NCBI RefSeq assembly: GCF_902686445.1 | Contig: NW_025920104.1 | Span: forward strand, 7,874,001-7,938,000 | Length of the DNA stretch: 64,000 nucleotides | Origin: Sciurus carolinensis | Lineage: Eukaryota > Chordata > Mammalia > Rodentia > Sciuridae | Reading direction: 5' to 3' | Shown: one piece after another, positions 57,262 to 64,000 of the stretch | Position numbering within the stretch: position 1 is the stretch's first letter | Layout of the letters: the number at the start of each line of letters is the position of its first letter | Translations under genes and position numbers: made by a program | Notes under the pieces: model-generated | The model's input: only the letters and a program-made list of their open reading frames with translations | The model's database searches: none | What the model was told of the DNA's origin: nothing

Positions 57262-57310
57262 ATCCATATATATGACATATATATATATCTATATATATAT
57301 ATATATGTCA
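57262..57310. repeat. AT-rich palindrome within a TA microsatellite
   Basis: TGACATATATATAT on the left (from 57273) and ATATATATATGTCA on the right (to 57310) form a 38-bp near-perfect inverted repeat with a one-base offset. It sits next to further TA repeats. Confidence 0.85.
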
Positions 57311-58092
57311 CTGAAAAAGAAAAAGACCTTACAGTTGCTTTTGATAAGCAAATTGAAAATAAAAAAATTATACTACTTAGGAAAAGAAAGTATTTATAAA
57401 AGCATTTTCAAAATACATGTAGTTTTTTATTCCATTTCCTTTCTAGTCTTTACTATAGAAAGGATGGAACTTAAAGAATATAAGACATTATTGCTACCCA
57501 AGCCATAGCACTAATTACTTGTATTTTTTTCCATGTGATATTAATATATACTTACAATTTAGATATTAGTGCTCTTTCAATATGCAAATTTTGTTTACTA
57601 CTAATTAAAAATAACTACTCAACAAATAATTCATTAACATGAAATATATTTCATGAACTCAAGGAAATTATTATCCATTCAGAGTTGCCACTGGAAATAT
57701 CAAATGATATCAGTTATGTAATTCTAGTAGATGATTTATAGATATAAATGTGAAATATTAATTTTCAGCTCTTATTCTAAAAACAGGAAGGGACTCAATA
57801 AGGAACTCAGATCAAATGAGCAAATATTATTAGCAAAATCACACTTTTAATCAATATAAAGAAATTATATTCATTTCTTTTGACATTATTTTCAGAGCCA
57901 CTGAGTACAGACACCCAAATCATACAAAACAAACTCTTCAGAGTACCATTTTTACCATATACATCAAAACCACACATTATATAACCTACAAAACTTTGTA
58001 TGACAGCCCTAATAATTTTGCACCTATTTATTAAAAATAAGCAAATACTACATAGGTATGGCTTATTTAATCAAATTAGCTGTGTCTCTGTG
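57311..58092. other. Unassigned AT-rich sequence
   Basis: No gene or recognised repeat is seen. Confidence 0.6.

Positions 58093-58136
<44 letters not shown>
58093..58136. repeat. (GT)n microsatellite
   Basis: About 21 uninterrupted GT units, preceded by 'tgtgtctctgtgtt'. Confidence 0.97.
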
Positions 58137-58139
<3 letters not shown>

Positions 58140-58159
58140 ACCTAAGCTAACTATAACCA

Positions 58160-58500
58160 GGTCCATCCTTGTCAGAGAATTATAGCTTAGGCCCCAGTAA
58201 CATGAGGCCTGGTCACGTGACTTGCTTTGTCAAATAAAATATGATTGGAAATCACTGTGTGACTTTTGAACACAAGCTTAAAAAGTCACCAACTGGCCTA
58301 CTGGTTCTGCTGTTTGATGAGTGTATTTCTTTTTTTCCTTTGCCATAGAAAGAGCTTATCAGAGACTGGGACTGCTCCTTTACCCTATTCCCAACTAACC
58401 ATGTGGAGAGTTACCACAGTTATTCAGTAATAACCAAGAAATAGACTTCAATGTTACAAGTGACAGAGATTTAAAAATTATTTGTTATAACACAATGTAG
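58160..58500 (+). repeat. Ancient dispersed repeat (family not assigned)
   Basis: 'ttaggccccagtaacatgag', 'ggtcacgtgacttgctttgt', 'tgtgtgacttttgaacacaa' and 'ttataacacaatgtagcaga' resemble an old mammalian repeat with 'gacttgctttggccaatg' and 'gtttgttacagcagcataac' modules. It is strongly diverged and I cannot name the family. Confidence 0.45.
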
Positions 58501-58904
58501 CAGACTAATAAATATAATACTCCATATTTAAAATTTGAAGTCAAGCATTAAGATAAAACTTAAAATCTATAATAAAAGCATTATATTTAGGTACTATGTA
58601 CTCATTGTAGAATATCTGAAAATAATTCAAGAATCAACATTTTTACCACCCAAAGATAATAACTGGTATTAATAACTGAAAATAACTGAAAAATATTCTA
58701 CAGTAATATTTTCTTATAATACACATTTAATTCCAGTAGTTTTGTTAGGAATGTACACAAATGACATTATATTTCACATGTTATTTTACATTGCATATTT
58801 TATGCTCATTCTGAGTATGTTTCCATGACACCAAGGTTCAAAATAATCTTGATAAAAAAATTATACTGATATAATCTAATTCAATCATTTTTTGGATGTA
58901 ACAT
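58501..58904. other. Unassigned AT-rich sequence
   Basis: No gene or recognised repeat is seen. Confidence 0.6.
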
Positions 58905-59130
58905 TTAGTTTTAATATTTTTACTTGTTCTAATTAGTAGACATGACAGTAGAAAGCATTTTGACATATCATACATAAATGGAGTATAATTTCTCATTCTT
59001 CTGGTTGTATATGATATAGAATTACACTGGATATGTAATTATATATACAAATAGGTTCATAATGTCTGATTCATTCTATTATCCTTCCTAACCCTGTACT
59101 AAATACCCACCCTTCACTCCTTAGAATGTT
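58905..59130 (-). mobile_element. L1 3' UTR fragment
   Basis: 'acttgttctaattagtagac', 'atgacagtagaaagcatttt' and 'gtctgattcattctattatc' match the antisense L1 3' UTR at 60680-60860. It is truncated before ORF2. Confidence 0.8.
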
Positions 59131-59622
59131 TATAAATAATAGAGGTGAATAATACATTACATGTAATATTTTTTATCTATGTAAATTTTTCTTTTTTGAG
59201 AAAAACCAGTTTCTCCATAATCAGAACTGTGAGAAACTTGACACATTCAAGTAAATTTCAGGTAGCTCAGAGCTAAGAGAAAACATCTGGGCAGAAATTG
59301 ATAAAAATTTCAGACATGAACGAAAATTCATTATTTCTGTTAAAAATATCTGAGAGTTGCTGTGGAATGGCAACTTTTAAAAACTGACCTGTTTTTTAAT
59401 TCCACAAATCTACTAAAGTAGGAAAAAAGTAAATGAAGTAAGCATATACATTCTTGGAACAGAAATTATTGTAAAAATTTTTACACATACAAGAAAAGCA
59501 TCTTAAAATAAATCAATAGCTAAATTGTTGAAGTTACATTACCAAGAGATTATCATCAATAAATTCAACTTTTCCTGCTGATAGACTTAATGACAATTTT
59601 TTTTCTTTTAAAAATGACTTTA
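59131..59622. other. Unassigned AT-rich sequence
   Basis: No gene or recognised repeat is seen. Confidence 0.6.
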
Positions 59623-59709
59623 GGACTGGGAAAATAGCTCAGTTTGTATAGTGCTTGCCTTGCATGCACAAGGTCCTGGGTTCAATCCCCAGCACCAAAA
59701 AAAAAAAAA
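59623..59709 (+). mobile_element. ID SINE
   Basis: 'ggactgggaaaatagctcag', 'tagtgcttgccttgcatgca' and 'ggtcctgggttcaatcccca', then a pure A tail. The body is close to the other young ID copies. A clear target-site duplication was not found. Confidence 0.92.
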
Positions 59710-60664
59710 GTCTTTGAACAAATGGGAAGTATGTTTTCATAACAGCATGTAAAACAAGTCTTTGATTTAATAATAATTTCAAATTCCTGGAATATATGTC
59801 TGCTAGTTTTATTTTTTTTAATTCAGTAGTTTTAATAAGTGACCCATTCAGAATTCTGCACATTCTTTAAGTCTATTAAATCCCAAAAAGATACTTTATA
59901 CTGGTAACCCTGACAGTATAAAAATAATACCAAAAAAAATTAATTTGCATGTCAGTTTGTAGAGTATGGCATACTCCTACACAGAAACAATAATGAAAAA
60001 AATGTAAACAAAATGAACAAATATATTCAAATTTATTGATTTTAAAATCTTCTCAAATGATTTTCTTCACAATGTATTTAAGAAGGGGAAATGCCTATGA
60101 GGTAAACTTCATAACAAAGTTTTAAAGAAATAGGGATAATATATATTATTCCTTGGAAGACTTCTCTAAATTTTAAAATGGTATGGAAATCCATTTGTTT
60201 ATAATTGTTACAATGTTAGCTTTAGAAAAGCTGCCCTAGTGATGATACTATTACATTTTCAAGTATTACATTTTACAGAATACTGTAATTCACTGGCTAT
60301 TTATTCAATAAAATTTGTCTGTAAAGTTATATCCCCAGCAATGAAGAACAAGACTAATATATACATCAAGTTCTTCTGGTCATTCTGATGTGACCAGATA
60401 TGGAATCACTACTGTAAATCATGTTTACTAATTCCCCATATGTTTTCAAAGACCATATGCAGAAACCACATATCCATTGACATTTCTGGAACTTTAAACT
60501 TAAATATACCAGCCTCATTTATAACATTATTTCTGGAAAGAGAAGAAAAATGGAATATTTTGAAATGAAAAATGGTACTTTGCAGTGGAAAAATGTTACT
60601 ATTTTAAAGTATCAAATGAAATCCTTCACAATGCATTTAAGAGAAGAGGAAATGTCATAATAAA
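59710..60664. other. Unassigned AT-rich sequence
   Basis: No gene or recognised repeat is seen. Confidence 0.6.
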
Positions 60665-62545
60665 TAAATATGTTTCTAATTTTTTTATTTGTTCTAATTA
60701 GTTGTATACTACAGTAGAATGCATTTATACATTTTGATAGCTCATACAAAAGTGGAGTGTAATTTCTCATCTTTCTGATTATACATATTGTAGCATCACA
60801 TCAGTCATGTAGTCATACATGTACATGAGGTAATAATGTCTGTTTCAGTCTACTATCATTCCTACCTCCTTACTTTTTCCCCTCCCCCTCCCTTCAATAC
60901 TCTCTACATAATATACAGAAACTAAATTCTTCCCAATCACCCCCCACATTGTGAATTAGCATCTGCATATCAGAGAAAACTTTTGGCCTTCAGATTTTTG
61001 GATTTGGCTTATTTTTAGCATGATATTCTCTAACTTCATCCATTTACCAGCAAATGCCAGAATTTCATTTTTCTTTAAAGCCAAGTAATATTACATTGTA
61101 TGTATGTATGTATATGTGTGTGTATATATATATATATATATGTATGTATATATGTATACATACATACCACATTTTCTTTATTTATACATCTGTTGAAGGG
61201 TATCTAGTTTGGTTCCATACTTTAGCTATGGTGAACTGAGCTGCTATAAATATTGATGTGACTATGTCACTGTAGTATGTTGATTTTTCAGTCCTCTGGG
61301 TATAAATTGAGAAGTGGGATAACTGAGTCAAATGATGGTCCCATTCCAAGTTTCTGAGGAATCTCTATACTGCTTTCCATAGTGGTAGCACAATTTTGCA
61401 TTCTCAATTGCAATATATGAGTGTATCTTTTTCCTCACATCCTTGGCACTTATTCTTGATAAGTGCCATTCTGACTTAAGTGAAATAAAAACTTAGAGCA
61501 GTTTTGATATTCATTTATCTAAATGGTAGACATTTTCAACATTTTTTTCATATGTCTGTTGATTGACTATAACTTCTGTGAAGTATTTGTTCAGTTCCTT
61601 AGCCCATTTATTGATTGGGTTATTTGTTTTTTTTTTTTTGGTGTTAAGTTTTTAAAAATTCTTTGTATATCCTAGAGATTAATGCTTCATCTGAGGTGCA
61701 TGTGGTAGATTTTCTCCCAATCTGTAGGCTCTCTCTTCACATTTATTGATTGTTTCTTTTGCTGAGAAGAATCATTTTAGTTTGAGTCCATCCCACATAT
61801 TGATTCTTGATTTAGCTTCTTGTACTTTAGGAGTCTTGTTAAGGAAGTCAGATCCAGGCTGTCATGGTGAAGATTTGCATCTGATTTTTTCTTCTAGTAG
61901 TTACAGATTCTTGGTTCTAGAGCCTAAGTCTGTGATCCACATTGAGTTGAGTTTCATGCATGGTGTGAGATATGGGTGTGAGATAATTTCATTTTGTTGC
62001 ATGTGACTTTCCAGTTTTCCAGCACCATTTTTTAATAGGCTATCTTTTCTCCAGTGAGTGTTTTTTGCACCTTTTTCTAGTATGAGATACCTGTATTTAT
62101 GTGGGTTTTTGTCTCTTCTATTCTATACCATTTACATTTCTGTTTTGGTGCCAATACCATGCTGATTTTATTACTACAGCTCTGTAGTGTAGTTTGAGGT
62201 CTGGTATTGTGATGCTGCCTGCTTTGCTCTTCTTGCTAAGGATTGCTTTGGCTATTTTGGGTCTCTTATTTTTTCAAATGTTATCATAATTGCTTTCTCT
62301 AGTGCTATGAAGACTGTCGTGGGAATTTTAATAGAAATTATATTAAATTTGTATAACATTTTTGGTACATGGATATTTTGACAATATTAATTCTGACTGC
62401 CCAGGAGCATGGGAGATCTTTCCATCTCCTAAGGCCATCTTCAACTTTTTTCTTTAGTGTTATGCAGTTTTTATTGTAGAGGTATTTCACCTCTTCTTAG
62501 ATTGATTCCCAAGTATTTTTTTGAGGTGATTGTGAATATTAGAAA
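60665..62545 (-). mobile_element. L1 element F, 5'-truncated, older
   Basis: Antisense L1 from a T-rich 3' end (60676) through a C-rich 3' UTR, and ORF2 C-terminal sequence recognisable by 'ggaatctctatactgctttc', 'agtatgagatacctgtattt' and 'ctgcccaggagcatgggaga'. It stops near 62545 in the region corresponding to the reverse transcriptase end. Frameshifts and deletions are frequent and no long frame is open. It is more diverged than A-E. Confidence 0.85.
61097..61170. repeat. Compound (TATG)n/(TA)n microsatellite inside L1 ORF2
   Basis: A run of TATG, TG and TA units directly follows 'ttacattgta', the equivalent of the site where element A has its (TA)n run. Confidence 0.95.
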
Positions 62546-62639
62546 CAATACTACTCTGGTATTGAAGGTAAGATTAGAGGATTCTGAGGAGGCAGAAAAA
62601 TGAGATTCTTTATAAGGAACTCATAGGATTTTAGGTACA

Positions 62640-62868
62640 TTTGTGGTAGGGACAGGAGGTTCTGGGGATTGAACTGGGGGCTTTCTACAAGGTAGGCAAG
62701 CACTCTACAGTGGAGCTATATAGTATATCCCCAGTTTTTAAAAAAAATTTAGTTTAGGTCATGGTCTCACAAAGTTGCCTATACTGACACCCAACCTGTA
62801 AACCCCTTGTCTCAGTCTCCCAGTAAGTGGGATTTACAGACATGTATAATCATACCTAGCTACTGCCA
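62640..62868 (-). mobile_element. Composite B1-ID SINE, degraded
   Basis: Antisense ID half ('ttctggggattgaactgggg', 'ggtaggcaagcactctacag') at the left and B1 half ('ggtctcacaaagttgcctat', 'ctcagtctcccagtaagtgg') at the right, joined by a T/A-rich linker near 62735-62750. Confidence 0.82.
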
Positions 62869-62954
62869 GGCACTTTTAAGGGCTCTAGAGGTAAATATCT
62901 GTATTTGTCCTCTGCACAGACATTATTGCTAAATTTGGTGTCTGTAATAATGGT

Positions 62955-62972
62955 TATTATTATTATTATTAT
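62955..62972. repeat. (ATT)n run
   Basis: About six ATT units at the tail end of the adjacent minus-strand SINE. It is probably a grown A-rich tail. Confidence 0.85.
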
Positions 62973-63135
62973 TTTTGGTACTGAAGATTGAATCCAGGGT
63001 AATTCTAATGCTGAGCTACATCCCAAGCCATTTCTATTTTGAGACAGGGTCTCCCTAACTTGCTTAGTGCCTCACCAAATTTAGGAGGTTAGCCTCAAAT
63101 TTGTGTCCTTCCTGCATTAGCATCAGGGTCACCAG
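62973..63135 (-). mobile_element. Composite B1-ID SINE, truncated
   Basis: 'ggtactgaagattgaatcca' and 'atgctgagctacatcccaag' (ID half), then 'ttgagacagggtctccctaa' and 'cttgcttagtgcctcacc' (B1 half). The B1 start is missing or diverged. Confidence 0.75.
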
Positions 63136-63555
63136 GATAATAATGGTTACTTTTTGAGCCCAATGAATCCAAAAGGGAGAAGGGGATGAGAATTTTCCAA
63201 TTATTAAAAGAACAAACAGGAAACAATGAGTTAAGAGAAGCATACATAAGAAAAAGACTCTGTTACCATGTACAATGAGAAGCAGAAGATGAGGGAAAAC
63301 GTAGTTGGTAAGATACTCCAAATAATGAAGAAAGATATCATAATAAAGAAAATCTCATAGTTTATTTATCAGGTAGTATTGCTAAGTAGGAGAAGCTCAC
63401 AATTAATTTGTAGAAGAAAAACAACTTTTCTGGGTAATTCAGGATTCCAAAATCAAGGTGTTTTGCTATAGTTAATGTCTACATACAAAATTTTTATTAC
63501 AAAAATTACTAAATATACAATCATAATCTAAAGCAAAAGAAGTCTTAGGGGTTTT
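63136..63555. other. Unassigned sequence
   Basis: No gene or recognised repeat is seen. Confidence 0.6.
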
Positions 63556-63675
63556 CTTTTTTTCAATTTTTCTTAGTTATACAAAACAGTAAAATGCACT
63601 TATGTATTTTGATAAATCATACATAAATTAAATATTATTTCTAATTTATCTGATTGTATATATTATAGGATCAAG

Positions 63676-63676
<1 letters not shown>
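63556..63676 (-). mobile_element. L1 3' UTR fragment
   Basis: 'tcttagttatacaaaacagt', 'aaaatgcacttatgtatttt' and 'ctaatttatctgattgtata' match the antisense L1 3' UTR at 60690-60790. It ends at a TA/CA microsatellite. Confidence 0.75.
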
Positions 63677-63707
<31 letters not shown>

Positions 63708-63710
63708 AAC
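63677..63710. repeat. (TA)n(CA)n microsatellite
   Basis: About eleven TA units followed by five CA-type units. Confidence 0.92.
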
Positions 63711-64000
63711 ATATGTGATGGATTTTCTATTCTATGCTAAATCCTTCTATAAGCAAAAGCCCTCCAGCTGTATTATGTGCAATGAAATTATTACTTTATT
63801 TATTCTTGACATCATATTTCTATTAATTTGGTCTAACAGTGGCTAGGCATGTGACACTGTGAAGATAAAATTATCAATCCACTAAAACTTTTGTGATTCT
63901 TCAGGTGCATTTAGTTATATCTAACCCATCCTGTAGAAATTTTCATTTCTTCTTACTAAATATGATCCTATTGTTTGTGGGGATTTGATTCAACCTGCCA
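63711..64000. other. Unassigned sequence at the window end
   Basis: No gene or recognised repeat is seen. Confidence 0.6.

Noticed and set aside
1..64000. CRISPR array or prokaryotic operon
   Set aside because: Tandem arrays here are contiguous minisatellites without spacers, and the rest is typical mammalian repeat-rich DNA.

Overview
This looks like AT-rich nuclear DNA from a rodent of the squirrel family (Sciuridae). No host protein-coding gene, exon or functional RNA gene can be supported. The basis is the repeat content. There are young LINE-1 (L1) copies, many ID-type tRNA-derived SINEs (the 'ggggatatagct...ggttcaatccccagcacc' type), and composite SINEs in which a B1-like half is joined to an ID-like half. 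Older layers common to all mammals are also present (L2, MIR, MaLR LTRs, Tigger and other DNA transposon fossils, old L1). The ID plus B1-ID combination with a young, non-mouse L1 points to a squirrel or marmot; this is an inference. The window could be intergenic or inside a large intron.

Layout. 0-3 kb: mostly unassigned, with a tetranucleotide microsatellite at the edge, an ancient repeat and a 57-bp tandem duplication. 3.1-9.7 kb: full-length but decayed L1 (element A, minus strand) with a 10-bp target-site duplication and a 35-bp minisatellite in its 5' UTR. 9.7-12.2 kb: SINEs, a 50-bp poly(A) and an older L1 tail. 12.3-18.2 kb: best preserved L1 (element B, minus strand) with a 459-bp duplicated promoter monomer. 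19-24.3 kb: a rearranged block in which two truncated L1 copies face each other as a 1.2-kb-arm inverted repeat, with short copies of local sequence on both sides. 24.3-31.8 kb: unassigned sequence, MIR, L2 and SINE pieces. 31.9-35.3 kb: an old L1 invaded by LTRs, a Tigger and a SINE. 35-48 kb: unassigned sequence with MLT1, old L1, L2, MIR and SINE copies. 48.35-54.83 kb: full-length L1 (element E, plus strand) with a 67/68-bp minisatellite in its 5' UTR. 55-64 kb: AT-rich sequence, microsatellites, MIR, ID and degraded L1.

No genes work together here in the sense of a pathway. The only coding capacity is L1 ORF1 (RNA-binding coiled-coil chaperone) and ORF2 (endonuclease plus reverse transcriptase), broken in every copy. 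The SINEs depend on such L1 enzymes for mobility. The most interesting signals concern L1 biology: three full-length copies with three different tandem-repeat promoters, a hendecad duplication in an ORF1 coiled coil, telomere-like repeats in the L1 3' UTR, and a complex inverted L1 rearrangement bracketed by local duplications. All family names come from recognising sequence by eye; no database search was run.
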